A stretch of DNA of 33,913 bases from a virus: IMG/VR virus record IMGVR_UViG_3300021963_000014, positions 1 through 33,913 of that record. One strand, given 5' to 3'. Below, piece after piece: positions 20,739-28,504 of the stretch; positions within the stretch are counted from its first letter, which is position 1; every line of letters starts with the position of its first letter. The notes beneath the pieces were generated by a model, which saw only the letters and a list, made by a program, of their open reading frames with translations, searched no databases and had not been told where the DNA came from. The position numbers were made by a program, and so were the translations under genes.

Positions 20739-21184
20739 ATTGCTGCTTGTTGCTTTGCTAGTTCCTGACGTTGAACTTCTGCTCGTTCTGCCTTAACTCT
20801 ATCCCGCATTACCTCAAACTCAGACCAGATAGCACCTAGTTCCTTCGGAGCCTGATACACCATCATTTCGCGCAATTCAGTCTCTAGCCTAATCATTTCC
20901 TTCTGAGCCAATATACGATTAAACGCTTCTTGGTTTACCGATAGCTCAGGATCACGCACCTTCTTAGTCTTTAATTCTTCCTCGTGTACGTGTTTCTCAA
21001 GCTGCTCATGCGCTTTGAAAAATCCACCCAAATGACTACTAATGTCAGCAACCACATCTTTGGCTTTACCGTATGCATCAACCAACTCCATACCATCAGC
21101 CTTAGCTTGTTGATACAGTTCACAGCCTTGTTTGATTGCACTTGCAGCCAGTTTTGCAGCAGCAAGAATTGTAAGTGGGTCCAC
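20567..21184 (-). CDS. Lysis-region helical protein with C-terminal membrane span
   Basis: 205 residues. The N-terminal 60 residues form amphipathic helices (MDPLTILAAAKLAASAIKQG), followed by a long coiled coil (65-155) and a C-terminal hydrophobic run (VFAVLFVMMWFLWLMILL). The last 48 residues beyond codon 157 are read from the same DNA as the next gene. A -1 shift at codons 156-157 would replace that tail with 89 residues carrying a different membrane span. Similar coiled-coil proteins precede holins in environmental phages; a spanin-like or internal virion role is possible but unproven. Confidence 0.68.
   Translation of the reverse strand: MDPLTILAAAKLAASAIKQGCELYQQAKADGMELVDAYGKAKDVVADISSHLGGFFKAHEQLEKHVHEEELKTKKVRDPELSVNQEAFNRILAQKEMIRLETELREMMVYQAPKELGAIWSEFEVMRDRVKAERAEVQRQELAKQQAAIWRMAKIKKQIHNQLTSVFAVLFVMMWFLWLMILLRTSHTYRSLYFSPSWYCVLCSS
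20687..20720 (-). promoter_or_regulatory. Candidate -1 ribosomal frameshift signal (A AAA AAG)
   Basis: Bases 20720-20714 read A AAA AAG in the frame of the 205-residue gene (codons 156-157), the same heptamer used in E. coli dnaX. A hairpin AACTG-ACTT-CAGTT starts 13 bases downstream (20700-20687). The -1 frame continues into the overlapping 97-codon frame to give a 246-residue fusion. No upstream internal Shine-Dalgarno stimulator is evident, and the spacing to the hairpin is longer than usual. Confidence 0.5.
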
Positions 21185-21186
21185 AT

Positions 21187-21372
21187 TTATTTAGGTAGCT
21201 GACCGTTACCAGCTAACCAGATCATTAGACCTAGAGCACCAGCACCAACAATCCAGAATATCTTCTTTACAACCGACCGACCTACTTCTTCATAGATACG
21301 TTTAAAAGCTACCTCAGCAGCACGTTCTGCAATATGGTCAATCTGCTCGTCAGTAAGTTGTATCTTTTCCAT
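21187..21372 (-). CDS. Small membrane protein, 61 aa
   Basis: 61 residues: a charged helical start (MEKIQLTDEQIDHIAERAAE) and a C-terminal span (FWIVGAGALGLMIWLAG). Similar short proteins of the DEQIDxIAERAA type occur in many phages close to lysis genes. A holin or antiholin function is possible but not shown. Confidence 0.7.
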   Translation of the reverse strand: MEKIQLTDEQIDHIAERAAEVAFKRIYEEVGRSVVKKIFWIVGAGALGLMIWLAGNGQLPK

Positions 21373-21374
21373 GA

Positions 21375-22091
21375 TTAGGCTTTCATGATGTAGCAGAGGG
21401 CATAGTAAGGAGGCAAGTTAGCGTTAGTACCAGACGAACCAGTAGATTGAATAGAAATACCTGTACTTGCTGATTCTGATGTAACTGTTGATTTTGTTGA
21501 TCCATCACTTGTCGAATATAGAGCAGTAGCATTGTTACCAACTGTTCTACTAGGAATTCTGACATCATGAGAGTGACCAGAATCATTTATAGAGTGAGTA
21601 TGGCTAACAGTAATAGCATCAGCAGAACCACCAGTATTACCTACAGCGTAAGTTGATCCAGCACCTACTACGAAGCGATTGCGTAAATCTGGAGTTGAGT
21701 TAGAGCCATTACATAGATACCAACCACTAGGAATAGCAGCCGCAGAACCAGACCAGATAATAATGCCACCACTAGGAATAGCATTAGTAGCCACATACGC
21801 AGTTGTAGCTACCTTAGTAGAGTTATCATTTGCCGATTGCGTAGTAGCCGTAGCTGATGCGCCTAACGCCACAGTCGAGCTAAATACAGCAGCACCAGTA
21901 CAAGTAAACGCACCTCCTACGACAAAGCTATCAGCGTCTGTGCCTGTTTGCTGATCTTTAAGCTGTGCCATTAGTTCGCGTATAGCATTGTTAATACCTG
22001 ATGGAGCACACCCTTCCGCAATATTTATGCCTCCAATATCTGTATTGTTGCTAGCTGTGCTGCTGTATTCAGAAATTTTATTCTTTGCCAT
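21375..22091 (-). CDS. Tail fibre protein with phage tail collar domain
   Basis: 238 residues. The N-terminus (1-95) is a fibre-type shaft. A tail collar domain follows: IIIWSGSAAAIPSGWYLCNG (about 107-126), TPDLRNRFVVGAG, SHTHSINDSGHSH and the end NLPPYYALCYIMK. Collar domains form trimeric tips with metal-binding HxH loops, as in T4 short tail fibres and receptor-binding proteins. The gene lies beside the lysis block; it may determine host adsorption. Confidence 0.88.
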   Translation of the reverse strand: MAKNKISEYSSTASNNTDIGGINIAEGCAPSGINNAIRELMAQLKDQQTGTDADSFVVGGAFTCTGAAVFSSTVALGASATATTQSANDNSTKVATTAYVATNAIPSGGIIIWSGSAAAIPSGWYLCNGSNSTPDLRNRFVVGAGSTYAVGNTGGSADAITVSHTHSINDSGHSHDVRIPSRTVGNNATALYSTSDGSTKSTVTSESASTGISIQSTGSSGTNANLPPYYALCYIMKA

Positions 22092-22101
22092 GATTTAACC
22101 T

Positions 22102-23808
22102 TTATTGACCATAAGTAGGCTGCAACATTTGCATTAATTGCTGCTGTTCCACGCTTCTAATAGCTTCACCAATTTTCTCTCTACCTGTTTGCGGAACAAT
22201 GCCACCTACTTTAGAAATGCCACCATAAATATTACCCATAATTCCTTCTGGCTTTGCACCTAAATATCGTTGACCAAGAATATTACGTACTGGCTGAGAA
22301 GTAGCCAAATAAGCAGGAATTGCTACTGGTGACTGAAACAATAATGATAATGGATCACCATAAGACATTCTTTCTGATGTTCCGCTACTAGGAAATGCTC
22401 TAGGGAACGCACCACTCAATTGAGCAGCAGTTTCAATAGGCTCTTTAGTAGTTCCATAGGTAGGTTTCTTAGCCAACTCACGCGATAACTTAGCTGCACT
22501 TACATTGCCAGTATCACGATTAAATGCATTATCAATTAAATACCAATTAGATAGCGTTTTACGACCATCTTTAAACTGGTCTAATGTTGCTTTACCATTA
22601 GTACGCATTAAATTAGCTGGACTTGATAAGTAATCTTCAATTGACTGTTCAAACGCGCTACGAAGCGTTTTAAATGCGTTAGCAGCTTCTCCAGAGCCAG
22701 ATTTCTGCGCTTGGAATAAGTTGTTACCAATAGCTTTAGAACGAATAAATGCCTCATCACCAGATATTGATTGAGTGCCAAAACTTTTATATTCATTTAA
22801 TACACGAATAGCTTTTTTATCATCAGCACTAAGTTGTGATTTAGGTATTTTATTTAATCTACTTAATTCACCATTTACTGTTTGTACAAATTTTTGATCG
22901 CCTTGTATTGATGGAACTTTTTGTAAAACTTGATAATTATTAAGAGCAGACTTAAATGCAGTTTCCATTGACTCATTAGTTAAATCTGCTGATTGCGGTA
23001 TTTTAATTAAACCTTTTGCAATATTATTTGTCTGGTTTTGATTGTTTTCTTCAAGACGAGTAAATGCTTCTCTAGCAATAGGGAAACGAGACTTAACGCC
23101 TTCTCTTAATCCGCCACCATAGCCAGTAATTTGCGTAGGATCAAGTTGGAATCCTTGCTCTAATGCTCTACGACCAACTTCTTGCTGTTGAGCAGTTAGA
23201 TTAGGTTCTATTTTTGGTGCTAGACCAAGTTGACGCAATCCAAATTGAGTTACTCCACCAGCACCAGCACCTAACGCTGCTTTAGATGCAGCCTCAGACG
23301 TACTTTCTGATGGAGTAGTTAAAGAATACAATAAACCGCCACCAGCAGCTTGTGGAATAGTTGTAGGAGCTAATGCGCCACCTAAAGCCTCAGCAGTTCC
23401 ACCAACAAAAGGAACATTCTTAGCTGCTTTAAGTCCAGTACCACCCATTAAACTTCCAAGAACATCAACCATAGTGGAACCTGCAATTTCACGACCACCA
23501 GTAGGACTCATTGATTGATACGTAGGAGACATTACAGAGCGTTCTTGCTGTACTCTAGATTCATACTGTTTCAATTGCTCAGGAGAAGTAACACCTAACA
23601 TTTCTCCAATACGCATACCCATGCCAGTTATACCTTCACCAGCCTGAGATAGTCGTTTTTGTGCTCCAGTTATAACGCTTCCTTGTGGCTCTTTTGCAGA
23701 ATATATTTTGTTTAGTTCAGCAGCTAAAAGACGGGCACTTACATCATCACCAGCAGCATCTGCGTTAACTAAAGCCTGTTCAAGGTCTTGAATTGTCACC
23801 TTACTCAT
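22102..23808 (-). CDS. Internal virion / ejection protein (probable)
   Basis: 568 residues. An N-terminal helical region is followed by a hydrophobic, Gly/Ala-rich segment (residues 60-190) that could cross membranes and then by long helical parts and a Q/M-rich end. This composition, size and place next to another large Q/A-rich protein match the ejection proteins that podoviruses release with DNA to bridge the cell envelope. No enzyme motif is visible (in particular no lytic transglycosylase). Function is inferred from context. Confidence 0.62.
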   Translation of the reverse strand: MSKVTIQDLEQALVNADAAGDDVSARLLAAELNKIYSAKEPQGSVITGAQKRLSQAGEGITGMGMRIGEMLGVTSPEQLKQYESRVQQERSVMSPTYQSMSPTGGREIAGSTMVDVLGSLMGGTGLKAAKNVPFVGGTAEALGGALAPTTIPQAAGGGLLYSLTTPSESTSEAASKAALGAGAGGVTQFGLRQLGLAPKIEPNLTAQQQEVGRRALEQGFQLDPTQITGYGGGLREGVKSRFPIAREAFTRLEENNQNQTNNIAKGLIKIPQSADLTNESMETAFKSALNNYQVLQKVPSIQGDQKFVQTVNGELSRLNKIPKSQLSADDKKAIRVLNEYKSFGTQSISGDEAFIRSKAIGNNLFQAQKSGSGEAANAFKTLRSAFEQSIEDYLSSPANLMRTNGKATLDQFKDGRKTLSNWYLIDNAFNRDTGNVSAAKLSRELAKKPTYGTTKEPIETAAQLSGAFPRAFPSSGTSERMSYGDPLSLLFQSPVAIPAYLATSQPVRNILGQRYLGAKPEGIMGNIYGGISKVGGIVPQTGREKIGEAIRSVEQQQLMQMLQPTYGQ

Positions 23809-23810
23809 AA

Positions 23811-25760
23811 TTACCTCGGCTTATGTTTTTCAAAAGCCCTGTTAACTGCTGGACTTGATGGAGTAACATTTTGTGTTCCTGCTCTATTTGCATTTAAATT
23901 TTGCAAATCTTCTGGAGTTAATATTCTTTCATATCCAGCATTTTTTAATTCTTGCTGGAATGCTTTTAATGAATATGTACCATCTTCAATCATCTTAGCT
24001 TTAATATCTGCTGCTGCTGCTGATCTGTCAGCAAATCGTTGCGTATATGTAGCTAACAATTCACGACCTTCAGGATACTGAGCAAGAGAAGGAATAGCAG
24101 CCATAAATTGCTTCATCTCAAAGTCAGAAGTAGCACCAGAACCCGGTACACGCAATGTAGGAGCAATTTTAGCTCTTAGTGCTTCAGCAATACCAGCAGC
24201 ACTAGATATTTCTGCAAATTTAGTACCGGGGAAGTATGGTCCTAATTCAGCTTTAAGTTGATCTAATTTTCCACCTTGATACGGCTTTAATACATCAACA
24301 ATAGCCCTAACATCACCAGCAACAGCCAAAGCACCTTCAGCAGCAGTTTCACTAGCTACCTGTGCCTTTGCTCGTTCTATAGCAACAGTCTTTTGACCCA
24401 TGTCTATTTTTGTTGCTCCAGCAGCTCCTCTTGCCTTAGCTCGTTGCTCTATTACAAGATTTAACCGTCTCATTTGATCTTCATTAAGATCAGTTAATGG
24501 GGTTACAGGATAAAGTTCTTTAGCTGTTCTGCGAACGTCATTTGTATAGTCAGTAAGTTTTTGTTGATATTCAGCAGCTTTATCTGCAATTTGTTGCATT
24601 CCTATCCGAACGTCATTGCCGCTTATTATTCCTTTTTTAACTAATTTATTTAAGTTATCAACTTGCCCTCTAAAATTTTCTGGCAAAGAATTTTTAAAAT
24701 CAGATAAATCAATTCCAGCTACAGCATATTGTTCAATCTGAGTATTAAGACTCTTAATCTGCTCAAGATTGTTTTTTACTTCATCATTAGCAGCTTTAGT
24801 GCCAATCCTAGAAAGATTAGCATTTACTTTTAAAAGAACATCTTTTTGATCTCGCAATGCTTGTTCTTGCGTATTAACTTGCGCAGGTTGAGTTACAGGA
24901 ACAGGAGGAGCAGGAATAGATGGCAAAGCAGCTTGTTCTAGCGTTGAAATATCAGCTTGACGACCCTCAAAAGGAACAGGGGAAAGTTCAGCACCAGTTA
25001 TAGGTTGTTGAATACCATCTGCGCTTCTTGGAACAGCACTAGCCGACACACGAACAGGTTGACCATAAATATCTAAATTTGAGCCACCTAAAGTTTTATT
25101 AAATTCTTCTTCTCTAGCTACGTTTTGTTGTTGAATTAAATTTCTATCTTGTTGAGCTGTGGCTAATTTATTTTGATAATCTATGTCTGCTTGAGTCGCA
25201 ATAGGAACAGCTTGCTGAACAGGTTGTTGACCATCTGCTTGTTTATAAGCCTCAGCAATAGGACGTTGTTGCTCTAATTGACTAACCATTTCAACAAACT
25301 TAGCTGGATCAATACGAGCTAATGGGGCTAAATCAGGATACTTTATAGCCATATCAGCAAATGCTTTTTGTTTCTCAGCATTAACTTGTAATTGTTGAGC
25401 GGCAGAAAAGTTCTGCAATCCTTGGTTATATGCCTGTCCTGATGCCCCGTATCCAGCGCCTAAAGCACCTAATACGTTTTGCAATCCAGACCTTCTAGGA
25501 CCTTGCCTACTCATACCAGCAGCCAAAGCAGCAGCAGCGCCCAATAGACCAGCTATATTAGATTGCCTAGACAATGCTTGAGATTGAGGTACTCCTAACA
25601 AACCTTCGTACATTGGATTTCTTTGACCGAATACGTTAGGAATCTCTGTAGGAATGAGACCACTCAAGCTGTTCATACTAGGAATAAAATCAGTCAAACT
25701 CCTTTGAGCAGGAGGATTACCATAATAAAACTGATTTCTTTCTTCAGGAGTTAGTGCCAT
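23811..25760 (-). CDS. Large internal virion protein (probable ejection protein)
   Basis: 649 residues. The N-terminal 120 residues are Gly/Ala/Tyr-rich with LLGAAAALAAGMSRQGPRRS. The middle is long coiled-coil and Q-rich helix (about 190-480), with a Pro/Val-rich linker near 300. The C-terminal 180 residues (KLDQLKAELGPYFPGTKFAE, VPGSGATSDFEMKQFMAAIP) resemble a conserved region of phage DNA-injection/structural proteins. Its start follows a GGGGTAATGT box. It lies between the small paralogous pair and the 568-residue protein. Confidence 0.65.
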   Translation of the reverse strand: MALTPEERNQFYYGNPPAQRSLTDFIPSMNSLSGLIPTEIPNVFGQRNPMYEGLLGVPQSQALSRQSNIAGLLGAAAALAAGMSRQGPRRSGLQNVLGALGAGYGASGQAYNQGLQNFSAAQQLQVNAEKQKAFADMAIKYPDLAPLARIDPAKFVEMVSQLEQQRPIAEAYKQADGQQPVQQAVPIATQADIDYQNKLATAQQDRNLIQQQNVAREEEFNKTLGGSNLDIYGQPVRVSASAVPRSADGIQQPITGAELSPVPFEGRQADISTLEQAALPSIPAPPVPVTQPAQVNTQEQALRDQKDVLLKVNANLSRIGTKAANDEVKNNLEQIKSLNTQIEQYAVAGIDLSDFKNSLPENFRGQVDNLNKLVKKGIISGNDVRIGMQQIADKAAEYQQKLTDYTNDVRRTAKELYPVTPLTDLNEDQMRRLNLVIEQRAKARGAAGATKIDMGQKTVAIERAKAQVASETAAEGALAVAGDVRAIVDVLKPYQGGKLDQLKAELGPYFPGTKFAEISSAAGIAEALRAKIAPTLRVPGSGATSDFEMKQFMAAIPSLAQYPEGRELLATYTQRFADRSAAAADIKAKMIEDGTYSLKAFQQELKNAGYERILTPEDLQNLNANRAGTQNVTPSSPAVNRAFEKHKPR

Positions 25761-25763
25761 ACA

Positions 25764-26237
25764 TTACCCCAATAGTGAAATTTGTGGTGTTCGGATAACT
25801 GACTGATTCTGCGGATTCAATAGACTCATGTAATCTATTGGCTGAATCTGCCCTCTATTTATTTGTCCAGCAGGAGCGTATTGCATAGGCGCATCGTTAC
25901 CACCAAATGCTTGGTTAGCTTGGTTATATACGTTTAAACCCTGACCAACTTGAGACAATGTTCCGCCCTGACCAAATATATTACCAGTCCCACCAATTCT
26001 CTGTAAAAATGTTTCATTTAAAGCATTGTTTGCAGCAGGGGCAGATTGAATTACTTTTCCTGTATTCATAAAGTCTGGAGAAAAAGAACCAACTGTAGGA
26101 TTAGTAGCACCACCAGAACCAGCCAACATAGAAGCGTTCATTAACGCACCAGTAATCGGATTACCGCCAGCGACTAAATTAGTTCCAATTCCATTAAGGA
26201 ATGAACCAACACTTAAAGGACTTGATGAGCCACCCAT
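25764..26237 (-). CDS. Small virion-type protein, paralogue A
   Basis: 157 residues, Gly/Asn/Gln-rich. The C-terminal 70 residues (IFGQGGTLSQVGQGLNVYNQ, QANQAFGG, YMSLLNPQNQ, TPQISLLG end) are paralogous to those of the next gene upstream. The N-terminal half is low-complexity and differs. It ends in GGGGTAA, which also serves as the ribosome binding site of the gene downstream. Probably a virion component; no known fold. Confidence 0.62.
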   Translation of the reverse strand: MGGSSSPLSVGSFLNGIGTNLVAGGNPITGALMNASMLAGSGGATNPTVGSFSPDFMNTGKVIQSAPAANNALNETFLQRIGGTGNIFGQGGTLSQVGQGLNVYNQANQAFGGNDAPMQYAPAGQINRGQIQPIDYMSLLNPQNQSVIRTPQISLLG

Positions 26238-26239
26238 AA

Positions 26240-26578
26240 TTACCCCAATAACGAAATTTGTGGAGGACTAATAACAGTCTGCTGATTCTGTGGATTTAAT
26301 AAACTCATATAATCCATTTGTTGAACCTGACCACGACTTATTTGTCCTTGTGGAGCCATTTGCATAGATTGATCGCCCCCACCGAATGCTTGATTAGCCT
26401 GATTAAATACACTCAACCCTTGACCAGCCTGAGACAACATACCGCCCTGACCAAAAAATGAGCTACCAACATTTAAACCATTAACTAACGCTGTACTTAT
26501 AGTAGGCGCAGCTAAAGCAACTCCAGCAGTAGGCATAACTACAGAACCAACTACACCTGCTGAAATAGGCTCAGCCAT
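26240..26578 (-). CDS. Small virion-type protein, paralogue B
   Basis: 112 residues with the same C-terminal module as its neighbour (FFGQGGMLSQAGQGLSVFNQ, QANQAFGG, DYMSLLNPQNQQ, QISLLG end). The N-terminus (PISAGVVGSVVMPTAGVALA) is hydrophobic. The pair arose by tandem duplication. Function unknown; likely internal or tail-associated virion protein by position. Confidence 0.62.
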   Translation of the reverse strand: MAEPISAGVVGSVVMPTAGVALAAPTISTALVNGLNVGSSFFGQGGMLSQAGQGLSVFNQANQAFGGGDQSMQMAPQGQISRGQVQQMDYMSLLNPQNQQTVISPPQISLLG

Positions 26579-27312
26579 TATTTACCCCCTTGTGGTGTAG
26601 CTTGCTGCACCGTAGTTGAACCCTGCGGAACACTAGAGAATAGGTTAGCAAACTGACTTAATTTAGCTTGTGGTAAGTTTTGCTGGAAGTTAAAACGGTT
26701 TAAAGCATCTTGCAACTGAGCAGCACTCTGACCTTCTTTAGCACCACCAACAGTCAATAGACGCTGTATATCAGCATAGTCAGCTTGAGCCATCTGAGGA
26801 GCCGCACCAACCGCTGCCATCTGACGAGCACGTTCAGCTTCAGCCGAGTTATAAGCCAACTGACCACCTTGTTCCGCTAATGCACGAGCAAAGATGTCTT
26901 GAGCCTGACCTGTTTGCTGACCTTGAGCAGCAGAGCCATAACGCCCCATTGACGATGCACCTGACTGTAGTTTCTGGATGTTACGTAGATAATCTTCACC
27001 CGCTAGACGATTCGTCTGCTCTAAAGCACCCGCTAGGAATGGATTAACGCCTCTACCTTGAATCGTAGCTAATGTCTCTGCCTGTGCTGCACCTGTTAGC
27101 GGAGAACCTGCCATAGCTCGTTCCTGAGCCATTTTGAGTGCTTGCTGAGTCTGCTCTGACGGGCTTACATAAGTCTGACCGGGAAAGAATGTAGGAGTAC
27201 CTGACTCATAGAGCCGTTTCCCTTCCTCTAGACCATAGGTAACATACGGCTTGATCGCTGGATCAATGCTCGTTGTTGTAGTGCTACTTTGTTGTCCGCC
27301 GCCGCCACCCAT
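26578..27312 (-). CDS. Conserved virion structural protein (MGGGG-type)
   Basis: 244 residues opening with a run of glycines and SSTTTT, followed by IKPYVTYGLEEGKRLYESGT, PTFFPGQTYVSPSEQTQQAL and long Ala/Gln-rich helices. This start is widespread in environmental podoviruses and pelagiphages, where it is listed as a structural protein of unknown function near the internal proteins. The last codons overlap the next gene by one base. Confidence 0.7.
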   Translation of the reverse strand: MGGGGGQQSSTTTTSIDPAIKPYVTYGLEEGKRLYESGTPTFFPGQTYVSPSEQTQQALKMAQERAMAGSPLTGAAQAETLATIQGRGVNPFLAGALEQTNRLAGEDYLRNIQKLQSGASSMGRYGSAAQGQQTGQAQDIFARALAEQGGQLAYNSAEAERARQMAAVGAAPQMAQADYADIQRLLTVGGAKEGQSAAQLQDALNRFNFQQNLPQAKLSQFANLFSSVPQGSTTVQQATPQGGK

Positions 27313-27314
27313 AA

Positions 27315-27713
27315 TTACACCTCACAAATCCATTGTTTTGGACGGAATCCGTAATCAGCCGCCCTTTTAGCCCAACCCCGCCTATGGCTAGAAAATGTTA
27401 TGTATTTAACCTTAGCTTCAGCAGCCATGCCTTTTATGTATTTTAAGGCATTTTCGACAACATCATAACTATTTTCTAACGAATAAGCAGCCCATAGATG
27501 CATAGTCTCACCTTGTGGTTGCAGGACAAAGAAGCCAGCGTAGTGGTTATTCTCTATCAGTACAAACAACAGACTCTTTTGATTGAAACAGTCTGTATAT
27601 ACATCTTCAATAATCCAGTTTTCTGGACTCCTACTTTTAATCTTCTCTAAGCCAGTTCTTACACTAGCCCACCATTGTCTTAGTTCCTGCGGAGCAATAT
27701 ATCTATACTCCAT
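27315..27713 (-). CDS. GNAT-like protein (gp13-type internal protein candidate)
   Basis: 132 residues with the alternating strand-helix pattern of a GNAT acetyltransferase: SLLFVLIENNHYAGFFVLQP, TMHLWAAYSL, VENALKYIKGMAAEAKVKYI and a final RRGWAKRAADYGFRPKQW. Relatives in other podoviruses sit among internal virion proteins, comparable to T7 gp13, which has a similar small fold; catalytic activity is doubtful because no clear acetyl-CoA binding Q/RxxGxG/A loop is present. It lies in an array of structural genes with 1-base overlaps. Confidence 0.6.
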   Translation of the reverse strand: MEYRYIAPQELRQWWASVRTGLEKIKSRSPENWIIEDVYTDCFNQKSLLFVLIENNHYAGFFVLQPQGETMHLWAAYSLENSYDVVENALKYIKGMAAEAKVKYITFSSHRRGWAKRAADYGFRPKQWICEV

Positions 27714-28504
27714 TAGCCCACCACAATATAACCATACGTTTTATCTGCCGTGTTGTTAGACCAATGCGTCAGGGTAGCACTTCCTTGCGTCTGACTACTA
27801 ACATATACATTAGTTGATGCGTTAGGAGAAATATAATTTAATGTAGTAATAAGTGATGCTGTACTCGGTCTAGTCGGACTAGTCTGAGTTCCAAAATGCT
27901 GCAAGCTAACAGACGCATTAGTAGCTGACCAATAAATCTCAATGTAGTCATTAGCAGATAACTCTAGGAAATAGTTCCACCCTGCAATTAAATTGCCGTG
28001 AACGCCGCCATGACTATTAGGAATCGATATAAAACCAGTAGAACCAGCAATATCAGAGCCGTTCTTTCTTAACCAAACGCTTACGTCATGTATCTGCGTA
28101 TCAGTATTTGAAAACTGACCTGACCATTGCAGATTATAAATACCAGTATTCCTGACATTCATCCTAGAGCTATTCGACAGATATACCGCATTAGAGTAGT
28201 CAGTCGTATCCAACGTCATAGCTGTAGCAGTATTAGCCGTTATAGACTGGTCTACAAGGCTCTGAAACGCTCCATAAGGCATCGAATCAATATAGGCAGC
28301 CGCAGATACAGGAACTAGGAAAATTAAGCTCTCATTGCCTATACGATCGTCAAATAGCGTAGTAGTAGTAGTATTACCTGTCGCTAAAGTAACCGTACCA
28401 GTATTGTTCGTCTTACCGTCCATGATTCCACGAACGACCTCACTAACAGCACGTTCGTCAGCACCGAATACAGGTAGAGTACGAAACTGTACTGATCTAG
28501 TCAT
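27713..28504 (-). CDS. Tail-associated protein with C1q/TNF-like beta-sandwich
   Basis: 263 residues. The last 140 have the strand order of a jelly-roll of C1q type: NTGIYNLQWSGQFSNTDTQI, HDVSVWLRKNGSDIAGS, GWNYFLELSANDYIEIYWSA and a Tyr-Gly-Tyr end. Such domains form trimers in phage fibres and spikes. The N-terminal 110 residues are Thr-rich and probably bind the tail. It overlaps the stem protein by 4 bases. Confidence 0.68.
   Translation of the reverse strand: MTRSVQFRTLPVFGADERAVSEVVRGIMDGKTNNTGTVTLATGNTTTTTLFDDRIGNESLIFLVPVSAAAYIDSMPYGAFQSLVDQSITANTATAMTLDTTDYSNAVYLSNSSRMNVRNTGIYNLQWSGQFSNTDTQIHDVSVWLRKNGSDIAGSTGFISIPNSHGGVHGNLIAGWNYFLELSANDYIEIYWSATNASVSLQHFGTQTSPTRPSTASLITTLNYISPNASTNVYVSSQTQGSATLTHWSNNTADKTYGYIVVG

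Noticed and set aside
27315-27713. Active acetyltransferase
   Set aside because: GNAT-like strand-helix pattern only; the acetyl-CoA loop signature is not visible, so a structural role is preferred.
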